NCBI GenBank assembly: GCA_947044365.1
Contig: OX345646.1
Coordinates: 3,294,827 to 3,358,826 of the forward strand
Reading direction: 5' to 3'
DNA length: 64,000 nucleotides
DNA from: Petrosia ficiformis
Taxonomy: Eukaryota; Porifera; Demospongiae; Haplosclerida; Petrosiidae
The notes under the pieces were generated by a model. The model worked only from the letters and a program-made list of their open reading frames with translations. It was not told the DNA's origin and ran no database searches. The position numbers were made by a program, and so were the translations under genes. Positions 45,403-59,900 of this stretch are shown in pieces. Numbering within the stretch: position 1 is the first letter of the stretch; the number at the start of each line of letters is the position of its first letter.

Positions 45403-46860
45403 ATTTTTTTTCTCTATATACACTTGTTACTTGTTTGAAACTGATATCGAATCAAACTGATTCCAAAATAATTATTTAGGGAAATGTAGAATTAATTGTT
45501 TTTATATTCAAATATAATGTCATATGATATATGCAGTACTAGTGTTTCCCCAACATAAATATTAAGGGGTGGAGGAACTCAAGTGTATCAGTGGTACATG
45601 ATGTTGGATCAACAATCTTCAGTCAGTGTTAGGGGACATCACCAAACTAAAATTTCCTCACTTAACATCATAGTGACGCAAAGGGGGTGAGGGGGGGGGT
45701 TTGGGGGTTGTGTGCGTGGCACTAAACATTGAAAAGGAAGGAAGCACAAGTTAGTATGATACACTGGAGTGTTCGTTCCTGACATTAAGAGGAGGGGGAT
45801 GGTGGGATTTGCAGTAGCGTCACTGTGACGTTAAGCGTACAAGTGTCAGTTTGAAGATGCCCTTTATAAACAGTGTTTTTCAACAAACTAAAGGGTGGTG
45901 AGTGCCGTGGTACCATTCTTTGGAGGAACGCTGATATAAAATTATGTCAGTTTTACTAATATGATGTATTATTTCTGAGAAGTGTGAGGTTTTCAATCAT
46001 GTAGGAGTGTTCACATAAAATATTATTATTTTATGGTCTTGCAATTGCAATTTAAACATGCATCATGCAGTGATCTTATGTATATACTATATACATAATA
46101 TTAAGAAATGGAGACAGGATGGTAAAAAAAAGGAATACTTTAATAATTACAAAAATTAAACTGCCAATAAATATAGCTAATCTAATCTCAATTCCTGAGT
46201 TCTTCTCTTTGCTTGATTATGAGTGATAAGTGACATCACTTCTACAGGCCTATATACTGGTATAGGATGACTGTACATTGTTATTATTTGATCGTAATTG
46301 GTGATCTCCAGAGTAACAAGAATGTGCAGACAACTTCCCAGTGATGTTGCAGGGGTGTAACAACAGGTTAAATGAGGGACATGAACATATAAATAGGAAT
46401 GCAAAAGAGTATACAAATGATATGTACACGTATGTTATATTAATACTCTTGGTTATTTCTCCTAGTGTATGATACATTGCATGGGAAGAGGAGGGGTTTT
46501 GATGAGTTTTTCTACCCCCCCTTTCAGTCCTCAGGTTAGTAACATGGTTGAAAAATAGTCTCACTAGCCAGAACTTCCCTAACTTGTAGAGTGGAAATGG
46601 GAGGATCAGGCTAGCAAGACTAGTCGGAAAATATAATGGAGAAGTGAAGTTATAGTGGGTAAAGCTTAGCTCGGCAAGCAAGTATGGTAATCAACAGGAG
46701 GAAGATAGTTATAAAGACATTTTATTAATTATAACTTGTTAATATTTACCTTACCAAGGGGTCTGCACTTGTATGGTTTTTGGAAACCACATACTATCAA
46801 AGTGAATATGTCTGGCCATGGATCTAATGCTCTTGCTAGGATGGTACATAGACAATGAAT
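45403..46860. other. Intergenic stretch with a G-rich tract
   Basis: No gene is supported. A 143-codon minus-strand frame (46250-46681) is open but has no recognisable features or splice context and is not conserved below gene A. A run of GGG tracts at about 45675-45710 is listed as a finding. Confidence 0.5.
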
Positions 46861-47028
46861 TTGAAGTAATCATTATTCACTAACAGGATGTGTTCAAATA
46901 ACTTCTTTAATTAACAATGTGAATTTAAAAACGTACAATAACAATTATTATTAATTATACTAACAGTATGTAATTATACAGTTCATTCAGTTTCAGTTTA
47001 TTATCAAATGTAAGTCACATGAATCACC

Positions 47029-47036
47029 TCATAATC
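47029..47036 (-). CDS. Gene B exon 13: terminal exon with stop codon
   Basis: Acceptor TATATAG and GA TTA TGA as in gene A. AATAAA on the minus strand follows at 47002-46997. Confidence 0.6.
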
Positions 47037-50000
47037 CTATATAAGAGAAAAAGATTATTATTATAATATAATAGTAATACATATGGAGTTTTCAACTAAC
47101 ATAATGTGTGCATACACAAACATATACACCATAATATATAATACTCACCTGATAATTGTTTCAACATCTCATTAGCAATTCTTGTTAATCCTGCATTTCG
47201 CTGTATCTTTAATACCTCACAGAACTTTACTAATATATCTGATCTTTTGAAGACTTTCAGAGATCTGTAAACCTCATCTAGTAGCTTGCTGGATTTCTGG
47301 AATCGAGAGAGTCCTATAGTAGTTAGCACATTTTCTTTCACCGGATCAGGAAGAAGATCAGCTGACCACATGTCGACAGCTAATTTGTCAGGATCACTAA
47401 TAATAGCTAGTAATTCTGATGTATGCTTCTTGAGTATAATATGAGGAGATATGTCTGTTTTAGGTAACGAGTTGATGTCAGAAGTGGTAGGGTCTTTGAG
47501 TGGTGTGGTTAACACAGGAACTGTGCAAAGAAAGTTGAATGCTATAATTATGTTTAATTATGAATTAACAGTATAGTACCTGTAGTGTGTTGTGTTGTAT
47601 GAGAGGATGTTAAATGGGGAGAGTTTGTTTCTCTGTCTCTTTGGAGAGGATCATGTGCTCCTAGTTATACAAATACACAATTAAATTTATTACATCATAG
47701 TAAACATTCTGATATTCTAAGTACAATTAACATTGATATTAACATTGATATCACTTTGTTGTATACTATTATACCTGTTAATACAGTATCATCAATTTCA
47801 TCATGTGAGACTGTATACAAAGTGGAAAGGTGTGGTTCAGGAACACCTATATACATAAAAGGAACATGTAAGTAGCCTTATCATCTTTTGCAACTGAATA
47901 ACAAATTAAATGGAATACATATTATTATAATAATAACAACGGAAATATGGAATTATGACACTAAGGGAGTGTAAGAAATTCAAAAAGTATGTGTACACTA
48001 GCTGAAAGTCCAACCTAATTCCCAGTTAACTGGTCGTACTATTACAACATCACACAACAGCATGCAAGATTATATACTAATCATGAGTCTTGTATAAGCT
48101 AGTGGTATCATCACATATAATGCTTTGTTATTCTTTCCTATGAAGATACTAATCACAAGATGTGTACACTATACATGACTTTTCTGCAACAAAAAAGAAA
48201 ACAAACATCGTTTTAACCTTGTATGCTCTTCTATCTAACCTATATGTAATAGACCATAACTTATAATTGGATACTAGGTTAATTATAAGAGTGATATGGA
48301 TTTACTATTCATTATACTATTCATTAACCACATGGCACAATTGTTACTAATACATTATTAGTGGAACTTACTATGATCATCAGTGTACTGTTCAAACCAG
48401 GCAAGGTGTCGTTCATCAGTCAATTTGACAGGAGGAAGCGTCTTCTGCTCTGTACATGTAGCAACCATTATCCCATCTACATATGATAGCTTAGCAGGAT
48501 GTACAGGAACCGATGTCTCATGTTTATTCTGACATCGTAGGGTGGGAACAACATGTGCAACAGAACTATCATAATGTAATGTATCAGCACATGTAGGTAG
48601 GACATCCTTTATTGATTGAAGTAACTTTCTGCAATGACTTCCAGGTAATCCTGTGTAGTACAGCTCCAGCCAATCATAGCTATCCACTAGGACAACAGAT
48701 CCATTCATGTCATCACAATCCAGATGTATTGCATATCTAAGCTGTTGTACTGAAGAGTCTAAAGACATCTTTGGGACATTCTCTTTCCCCATGAGAGCAA
48801 CTGCTAAAGCAAGGAATAGGCCCTGTGTATGAGAGAATGGTTAAACAAACATTAGAAGGAATTAACTATAATTATATGTAGCTCATAAAATCCCATTAAA
48901 AAAGCTAAAGAGTTGTGTTACTGCCATTTCTTCACTACCTCAATATAACCATACCACTAGTAAAAGGGTATTATCACATCATATGTCCGCTGAGGGTTTG
49001 TAGCCGAAGCCTAATCAACCTCTTTCCCTATAATCCTACAAGGAATCTGAATAACGTATACAATGAGCTTTATATAGCCCATGTGATTAAAACATGCCTA
49101 AGGGTTTCAAGAATTGAACAATGAAGTAAGAGACAAATTACCTGTGGTATCATCTTGTTCTTAAAGAGTAGAACTAGAGGTTCACAGGTCTGAGTGAGTT
49201 TACTCTTTTGTCCTTCTGAGAGATGGAGAGGTGGTAGAGAAGACGGAATGAAGTAAAAGACAGAAGAAGTCTTCTCGATTGGAGCAATGATGTATAAATA
49301 CTGGAGGAGAAGAATGAGGTGATCATTTGTGAAGAGATCGGGTATGAATTCAAGAGACAGGTAGTGAAGTAACTCCTCTGAAAACAGTCCTTCACGACGT
49401 AGCTTTCTCTGCATGTCGGGTGGAAGGATGAAACCTTTGGCAAGTAATTCTTGTGGATAATCAACAAAAGACACTCTAACAAGTGAAGTGACCATATCAA
49501 GAAGATATTGTGGGTTAGTAAATACCACATGAGGGAGAACATGGAAATAGAGGAACAAGCTAAGTGAGTTCAAATATTCAATACACTGGGAAACCTCTTG
49601 CTTCCCCATTCCTAATTTTATACCAATCTGTTCACAGGTATCTAATGTCACCATACCATGTGCTACTTTTAGTGACTCTTCTTTCACCTTAACCTCAAAC
49701 ATGTACCATCGTATGGGAATTTTGAGAGGATTGGGCTTGATACTGCTAGTGATACGATGACGAATTTCTGATGATATCTTTTCACGACTCCACCAGCACA
49801 TGTTGTTGACAGGAAAGATGAGTTCCTCGTTGTGTTCATTATAGAACACAAGATGCTCTTTGTACTCTCTCAACGCATGAACCAACTGTCGATTTTTCTC
49901 TTCAAGTGGTTCAATAGATCTGAAATAGCTTGTAAAACCCCATGTATAATCATGATATGTGCCGATTAGAAGGAACAAAGGCTTTATTTCTATTAATCTC

Positions 50001-53000
50001 TTGCTCACTGTGTATTTTGAAGAGACAATAGAACGTACAAATGATTGAATGAGTTGTATATATGTCATTTGTAGTACTGCAGGTTGAGTCAACTCTTTAC
50101 CATTGATAGAGTAGGCAAAAGTGGGCTTATCATTGAGACGTTGTGTTAATTTCAAGACAATGATATTGATTACATTGCCATGAATGAAGGCTCGTGATAT
50201 ATCAGCAAATTGTGGTTGTCCACCACTATCCAAAACATTGATCCAGGTAGATTCATAGAGAGCACCTGATGTTTTACCTTGTGCTAACGATTGGAGAACT
50301 TCTTGAGGGAAGTGCGAAGGGTCTGCAATTAATTTGGAACGAACAACATCCTCATTATCCATATCTGTATGAGCAGGAGTAGACGTCATGTCTTCTACTG
50401 TTGTTGGTGAAAGTGAAAGGATGGCTTGACATTTATATATTTCAACTTCGCCCTCAATACATGATGGATTATCTCCAACTACAGACGTAATCTGAGCTAT
50501 ACTGGTCTGTTGATGACTGGAGATTGGTGCGATCTCTTCCCTATCAAAGGAACCAAGCAATCGAGCTGCTTCTGCCATCATTAGCTTCAACTCTGGAATG
50601 CCAATTGTACTCCATACATTCCCTTCATCATGAGCAGCTACTCTTTGAATGGCACGTATTGGACGATTACCTATTGGTGTACTGTGGTGATGCTTAGGAG
50701 GTTTCCAATTAAACAGGAGGTGTAAGAACGATGTCTTTCCTGTTGCAGGAGGACCCATGATTGCAATCCTCAGGATATTAATATCGACCCATCCTTCTTG
50801 CATTGCACGGGAGAAGATTGCTTTGTTTTTCTCTGAAATAAAATGGATATTTAAAGTGAATGATTTAATTACTCTTATATTGCAATCTGTTGTACATTAA
50901 TATTTATTCCGGTCTATCTACATGGAAAATCATGTGATCATTAATCTAGTGCAGAGGAAAAAACACACATCACAACACATGTACCACCACACACAAAATA
51001 ATTATACATATAATTATAGTATGTAATTCATATCTATAAATATAATTTTAAAATAATTTAAAAACCCACAAAGACTTACAAATAACTGCAGAACATTTAA
51101 AAGCTACAGTGGCTTATAAAGTTTAACAGATGTGATGGCTAAGAAAAGTTAACAGCTGTAATGAGTTAGAAATTAGAATGAAGATTTAGTAACAGCTACA
51201 ATGGCTTAGAGAGGAATAGAGCACTCAATGCCCAGTCTTAAGACTTGTGAATGGTGGGTGAAAATTGTACAAGAAAAGATCTCAAAATCCTCATGTTACT
51301 TTCATGAATATGTACTGATGATATTACCCCTTAAGACTACATTGAATACAAAAGGCTTTAGTTATAATCAAAAGGCTTTAGCTATAATATACATGTATAT
51401 TAGTTTAGACACACTAGTATTAATACTGAAGACTCATTTTTTCCTCTGAAATGGAGAATGAAAACACTCATTTTCACTCTCATTTTACTATATTCAAGTA
51501 CATTTATTCCCATCTCATGTAGCATAAGGATCCTTACGCTCTCTAGATATATACATGAATACATATATCCCATGAGATTAGTACTATTTTGAATTGGGAT
51601 GACCCTATAATACTTTTATTATCATGGACAAAGTACCTCTTTCAGATTTCAGACCCATATTAATACACATGAATAATACACAAACAGAAGTAGATGAAGC
51701 AGGTTGATACATTTAATTAGTTAAACGTGATCATGTATGCTTCTTGAAATTCTATGCATCCAGAGTGACTGAAAAGATGATCCTAAAAAGCGCAAATATT
51801 TTAGCTTCTAGATTATTCATTAGGGTGTGGCTAAATGTGTACTTGTTTAATATTATACATATTCTCAATGTTACTTCCTTTCAATTATTTGTCGGCTAAT
51901 ATTATACATTCAAGTCGCTATGAGTGTCATGAGTAAAGAAGGGGGTGCAAATGCACCCTCTGGATCTGACACTATAACAATTTCATGTACATGTGTACAT
52001 GTACTATGGATAATGTGTTGTATCCACAGACTACACAGAATAAAAGTAATTTAAAATATTTCATGTGACAATTGGGATTGTACTACCTATTGTATCAATT
52101 CCTGTGTTCATATACAGGTATGTATTTAGTAAAATGAACTGACCTGCTTCAATAAATACTTCTCTCATCTCTGGTAACATTGCACACTGACGAGGAGTAT
52201 TACCAAACTATAGTATAGAATAGTTAATTATGCAGTTATACAGTTTATAATAATGATAATAATTATCCAGGATAGTATGGGTTTGGCTACACCATTTTGC
52301 CTGCTCTAATTTAACTTCAATAGTGTGTGTTTGGCTATGAATACCATAATTCTAATTATACAAAATATTTACATTTTATTATGGTTATCCTTACACAGGG
52401 GTAGTCACGTTTATGACTCAATACTATACACTGTAACTACACTAATTACACATGTATTCATAATACATAAATTAACAGTGGTAGAAGTACTGGTTACACT
52501 TTTACATTGTTAGTTTAGTGATATTGATGTATTCATCTTGATGGATACTATATTCTAATGGATTATTCATATCTGATTAACTAGAAAACAGTCAAGGAAT
52601 GGAGTAAGATAAAGTCAAGAAACACACATGCAGCTTTGATTTAGTTAATGAATTTTGTTCATCATACCTCACAAAGTACACATAACAAATTAATGATGTA
52701 AATTTAGTGTTCACTGATATTGTATAGACAATTTGTACATGTAGTTCACTTAATGCTAACACTTGCTCATATACAACTGTACATCCTAAATATTTAAATT
52801 GTATAAAATTGACAGGGGGAAAGCTGAGTCAGTGAAAATGTGGTGCAAAAAATATGCTCATTAATTTTTGTGATAGGTGTGGCTAACCAATGCATGTACA
52901 CATACTTAAGTACATGTACTGATGTTACTTATAAATAAAAATGAGATTCATGGGTATTAAGTCTACCTTTTAAATATTCATCAGAAATAACAATCATTAT

Positions 53001-56000
53001 AGCACCAAATATTTTAAAGGGCCATGTATTAAGTATAATAATTCGTTATGTGAATACTTTTGTTACATTATGGGATATCCTCTGAGACATACATGTACAA
53101 CACACTTCAGTTAGAATACATGTTAGCAAAAATATCCTTGAGCTTGTATTGTTATAATTATACTAATCCTCTAACACATATATTATAATGCTCAACCACA
53201 GAACACTATATGATGATACCGTTGTCATGTGTCTAGTGTATAAAGGATATGTTGTTCAAGTGAACATGACAATGTAGACATAATTATGATTCACAGTATA
53301 TACCTGAAGATTCAATGAGTTGTACAAAGACAATAGATATTTACATTATTATACACATTTCTAGTTTGTTTAATATGAAACAAATCATTACCTTATTAGG
53401 TATATTTGTCTGTGCACTGGCATTAAGTAGCGCTCGAGCCACTTCAACATTATCGTAAATTACTGCTAGATGAAGAGGTGTATCTCCATCCTGATATAGA
53501 AAGACAAAATAAATAGTCATAATAATTACAATAGTGGTTAATGATTATAACATAAAACTTTGTGATCTTAACTATAATTAGTTAATTATAACTTTGGGTA
53601 CAATTTCCACATGTACATGTATATGAAATCTTGGTTGATATTACATATAATTTGTATATTCATTTATAGTATTCATGTATTATTATATTAGTTGAGAATT
53701 AATTAATGGATTATCACTATTAGAAGACAACAAATAAATTAATAAACCAAACTTAACAAGTGTTATTATAACTATTAGAAGAATTAATTAACTAACTTAA
53801 TTGAAGCTGAGGAAGAGCATTATTTGGAAATGATGGTGAGGATTTATAGAGTGCGTAAATTAGAAAAAATCAAGAAATGGTAGAAATTATAGTAGTCTAG
53901 GTACATGTATTATGAAACATCAGAATGTTTCTTATGAAGGTAAATACTATGTGGATAGATGTATATCAACTCATTAGATATCACATAGTAGTCACCTGAC
54001 AATTTTATTGTACGTACATGATAACAGTATGTTGCCATAGCAACTAGTCTGTGAGTACTAGTTTTGTTTCATTATAGGATAACATATGAGACATAATTAT
54101 ATGTACATAACAGTTAGTGACAAAATTACTTTGCTTTGGATTGATATATGGTAATCTAGTACTGTACTCTATCTAACATTCATATAATACTCAACTACAG
54201 AACATTATAAACTGTGTGTCTACTGTACAAAGGATAATTATGTTGTTCAAATGAACATGACAATGTAGATAATGACTGTATTTATACATATGAAGCCATA
54301 CTGTGAAATAAATGTGGATCACAGTATATACATGATGATTGAATGAACTGTTAACTGTTCATTGTCATAGTTTGTTTAATATGAAGAAAAATTAATTATT
54401 ACCTTGCCAAGAGCGCCTAAGTCAGCATTGGCGTGAATTAGTACTTGAGCCAAAATTTACTTGGGTAGATGCACAGCCAGTGAAAATGTGGTACAAAAAA
54501 GTGTGCTCATTAATTTTTGTGATAGGTGTGGCTAACCAATATGTGTACACATACTTATGTACATGTATTACACATTTACTTATACATAAAAATGAGATTC
54601 ATGGCTATTAAGTCTACATTTTAAATATTCATCAGAAATAAAAATCATGATAGCACCAAATATTTGAAAGGGCCATGTATTAAGTATAATAATTCATTGT
54701 GTGAATACTTTTGTTACATTATGGGATATCCTCTGAGACATATATGTACAACATACTTCAGTTAGAATACATGTTAGCAAAAATATCCTTGAGCTTGTAT
54801 TGTTATAATTATACTAATCCTCTAACATACATATTATAATGCTCAACCACAGCACACTATATGATGATACTGTTGTCATGTGACTAGTGTATAACGGATG
54901 TGTTGTTCAAGTGAATATGATAATGTAGATATAATTATACATATCAAACCATACTGTGAAATAAATATGATTCACAGTATATACCTGAAGATTCAATGAG
55001 TTGTACAAAAACAATAAATATTTACATTATTATACACATTTGTAGTTTGTTTAATATGAAACAAAAAATCAGTACCTTATTAGGTATATTGATCATTGCA
55101 CCGGCATTGATTAGCACTTGAGCCACTTCAACATTATTCTTAACTACTGCGTCATGAAGAGGTGTACGTCCAAGAATCTATAGAAAGACAAAATAAATAG
55201 TCATAATAATCACAATAGTACTTAATGATTATAACATAAAACTTTGTGACCTTAACTATAATATGAACAAAAAATCAGTACCTTATTAGGTATATTTGTC
55301 TGTGCACCAGCCATTATAAGCATATGAACAACTTCAACATTATTGTTAAGTACAGCTCTATGAAGAGGTGTACATCCATCCTGATATAGAAAGACAAAAT
55401 AAATAGTCATAATAATTACAATAGTACTTAATGATTATAACATAAAACTTTGTGATCTTAACTATAATTAGTTAATTATAACTTTGGGTACAATTTCCAC
55501 ATGTATATGAAATCTTGGTTGATATTACATATAATTTGTATATTCATTTATAGTATTCATGTATTATTATATTAGTTGAGAATTAATTAATGGATTATCA
55601 CTATTAGAAGACAACAAATAAATTAATAAACCAAACTTAACAAGTGTTATTATAACTATTAGAAGAATTAATTAACTAACTTAATTGAAGCTGACGAAAA
55701 GCATTATTTTGAAATGATGGTGAGGATTTATAGAGTGTGTAAATTAGAAAAAATCAAGAAACGTAGAAATTATAGTAGTCTAGGTACATGACTTATGAAA
55801 CATCAGAATGTTTCTTATGAAGGTAAATACTATGTGGACATATGTATATCAACTCATTAGATATCACATAGTAGATTTGTACACATGTATGTACATTATA
55901 AGAATTAGTGATCACTGACAAATTACAAGCAGTTAGATGGCTGCCTTTCTCATCACACCAGAGGTCACCTGACAGTTTTATTGTACATACATGATAACAG

Positions 56001-56940
56001 TATGTTACCATAGCAACTAGTCTGTGAGTACTAGTTTTGTTTCATTATAGGATAACATATGAGACATAATTATATGTACATAACAGTTAGTGACAAAATT
56101 ACTTTGCTTTGGATTGATATATGGTAATCTAGGACTGTACTCTATCTAACATTCATATAATACTCAACTACAGGACATTATAAACTGTGTGTCTACTGTA
56201 CAAAGGATAATTATGTTGTTCAAATGAACATGACAATGTAGATAATGACTGTATTTATACATATGAAGCCATACTGTGAACTAAATGTGGTTCACAATAT
56301 ATACATGATGATTCAATGAACCGTTAACTGTTCATTATCATTGTTTGCTTAATGTAAAAAAAATTAATCATTACCTCATCAAGAGAGTCTAAGTTAGCTT
56401 TAGCATCAATTAATATACGAGCCACCTGAACTTTATTGAAGTTTGCAGCAATATGAAGAGGAGTCCATCTAAACTGATATTGAAAGTCAAATAAATAGTA
56501 CAGTAAAAAACCAATGTGATACAAAATGTTTGTGATATTATAATTATAATAGTTAGTTAAACATAACTCTGCATACATGTTACACATGAATAGGATATCC
56601 TACTTGATATTTCATATAGTTGACTTAATTGTAGTATTAGTTGAGGAGTACTGAATTATCACTATTATATTAAATTAATCAACCAACTTAATAGTTTGAA
56701 ATAATGGTGAGGGTTTATAGTTTATAAACGTTATACTATCATGTCATCACAAATGTGGACATTCTCTGAGATTAGTATGAAATTTGCCTTAATACGATCA
56801 TCTTTGACTATCACCTTTTCTCAGATATTTGGCAAGTGGATGGCTGATGATGTGACTAGGAGATATGTCCTATATTACCTACATGTAAGTCTAGTTACAC
56901 ACTCGCTCTTGACAGATATACCGTGTATATATATATAATA

Positions 56941-56972
<32 letters not shown>

Positions 56973-59900
56973 ACATGGCTTCGAGGTGTGTATCAGTAAT
57001 ATCAGACCTGAACCACGAGATAGAAGCCCGAGGCGAAGCCAAGGGCTGCTATTGAGTGGTGAAGGGTTGATATTGCTGATACACACCAAGAAGCCATGCT
57101 ATATATAATATATTCTATACCTAACATGTACATCAATGTTACCTGACATCTACAGTTCTACGCTCCTTTTTCCAAATCTTTTCAATTTACAACTTGACTG
57201 CGCATGCTCAGACTGATGTAATCTATTATGAATATCATTATAGGTCTTATTTCAGCCCTGTGGTTTCATATCCACATGTGGTTGGGTGTATATCACGTAT
57301 AAAACACCTGTCGGTAACTTTGATGTGACTGTTCGCTGTGGTATATATATATATTATATATACATGTACGTAAGTAAATTATATGTATGTACATTACTAT
57401 TTTACTCTGTATCGGTATAATAGGTTCGTATTTAAGTACCCTGATAAGAAAAGACTTAAGTTTTGTAATTAGCAAATAGCCCTTTTTTGAGCATTTGCAA
57501 TTTTAAATATTCACAAGTGCTACTTACTATACCACCCACTATCAATCCAAACAAAATCATACATTTAGTTGTTTAGTCAACATAATATATAGAGTTCATT
57601 TTTGAAAGCAGTATGAAGGGTCACCATATCTTCATTTGTTTACCTTTGCCTTTTCTAATTCCTCTAAATCACTTAGTACAAACAGATTCACATTTATCAA
57701 CAAATGGCTTCACTAATTTAATTGTTTGCTGAATCAATGGCAGAAGATAGGACACTCAAATATTGTGTTCCCATTGAACAGAATCTGTCTTAATTCAAGT
57801 AATGATACAATCACATCATGTGTATTCACATGCTTTCCTACAACACCTCCATTTACAATACATTGGTGATTTGTGTTTTCATGAATGGCATTATTCACAA
57901 CAAGATATAATTATGGAAAAAAAGTATCTCTATGTTTGGTTTTAGGATGGTGTGGTGTACGACATTCAGTAATCTGTCATGGCTGACTTCATTATGCCTC
58001 AAACACAAGAGTTTATTACAATTATTATTTTGATTATCTACTCTGCTTTTTTGAAAGGTTGTAATTGAATTATAAGAATATATTTCAACAGCTAGAACCA
58101 CTATTAGTTCCAGTTTTTACGTAAGCTTAGCATACATAGAAACTGGAACTAATGAGCTACAAGCAGTCAAGCAGCTTTCTTCCTGCTGCTCTAGTACTCA
58201 TTTCATTACACACCACACCCACTAATTGACTGCATGCCTGGGAATGATGCAATATCCATAAGGTGGAACTTTAGCGGATACGGGTTTCAATAATTAACAA
58301 TACTTCCTGTTATTCATGATATTTATTACTTTACACGTTTTCCACCACAAATAATTGATTATTGGAATCTTTGTTCTGTTCGCCATACTTGAACCAAGGA
58401 AGTTGGACTGTCAGCAACCACAAAAATGTGATTTCTGTTAGCAGGAGCACATGATGAAAAAAGTAAGCAGTTTATAGTGAGCTGAAATGTATAGGAGTAT
58501 TCAGGTACACATCGCTCTGTTCTAATACAACACTTGCCCTCCATATTTCACTTGAAGGGAGTGAAGGTGTCTGTCTACCATTTGTTCAATCTATTTTGTT
58601 GAGAGGTTGTCGCAAAGAGTGGGAATTCCATTGTTTGTACATGTAGCAGCCATTGTTACTACAGTGAAAATACAAAATTAAATAGAAAAGTGGCCTGAAC
58701 ACTTTGTAGCCCTAATGCATTTATGTCTAATTTCAGATGTATGTGATCGATCATGCTCGAGAAAAATGTACCTAAAAGTTCAATTTCCAGCTCTTTGTGA
58801 TTTGGCTGATAAGTATTGGACAGCTGCGAAATTTTAGCTGAAAGAAGTTCTTCCGAAGATCTGTTTAAAGGAATAGTTATCTTGTATGTAGCTGTAATAT
58901 TTTCTTGTAAAACAATAGTAACTAAAAAAAGTCATGAATATCATTACTGAGCTAGAGTGCCACCTTAACTGTGTATAGAATATATTATATATATATATAT
59001 ATATATAATTATATTAAATGCCGTGGAAAGCAATTGTAGGGATGGACCTGTGGGTTATAAAACTTCCTAGTGAAATGATATATTATGTGATCATCCATAC
59101 AATAAGGTACAACTCATCTTATAACAAAACCATACATATATATTATGTAGCATATGACTCGAAGGTAAAAACAACTCTTCATGATTTTGTCATGGGATAT
59201 TTTGTCAAGTCAAGTACATTTAAACACTATTCAGTCATTTTGTACAGCAAACAGATAAAATACATTATTCAAGAACCCTAATGATACCAAATTTCATTGG
59301 ATTTCTGTATAAAATGACTGAATATGTATTCTGTGATCAATTGTACCTTTTAACATGAACAGTCACTTTCTTTAGATTATCACAAATTATTATGATTTTA
59401 TTAATACTGGAAATCATATAACACTACAATATATACTTGTTAGTAATGTTGTAATATACTCACCCGATCATCAGTTGTATTAACATCTGCTCCATCAGTA
59501 ATCACATCTTTGATTTTCTGAATATTTCCATAAGATACTGCATTACGTAACTGTATATTCTGAAGTAATTAGAAATAGTATAATATAAAATATGTTTTAT
59601 TATAAATTATAATTCTCACTAATAAATTAATAACAAAACTGATCATAAACTTGTTATAATTAATAAAATATCTCAAGTTAGTACATTTGTATACTCTATT
59701 ACATGAATATATGTAATGTATTATTAGTTTAGTACTGGTGAGGAATTCAATTACCTGACTTTAAGTATAGTACAAATGTACAATATTATCAAATTATTAT
59801 CCTATATCATGAGTCACATGATATAACAAAGTACTAATTAATTTCTATGATTATGAGTTAATCATAGTCAATAGAAGTGTGGTCATTGTTCAAATACTCA

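Noticed and set aside
46250..46681. A 143-codon minus-strand open frame
   Set aside because: Low-information composition, no splice context, no counterpart downstream of gene A and no recognisable domain.
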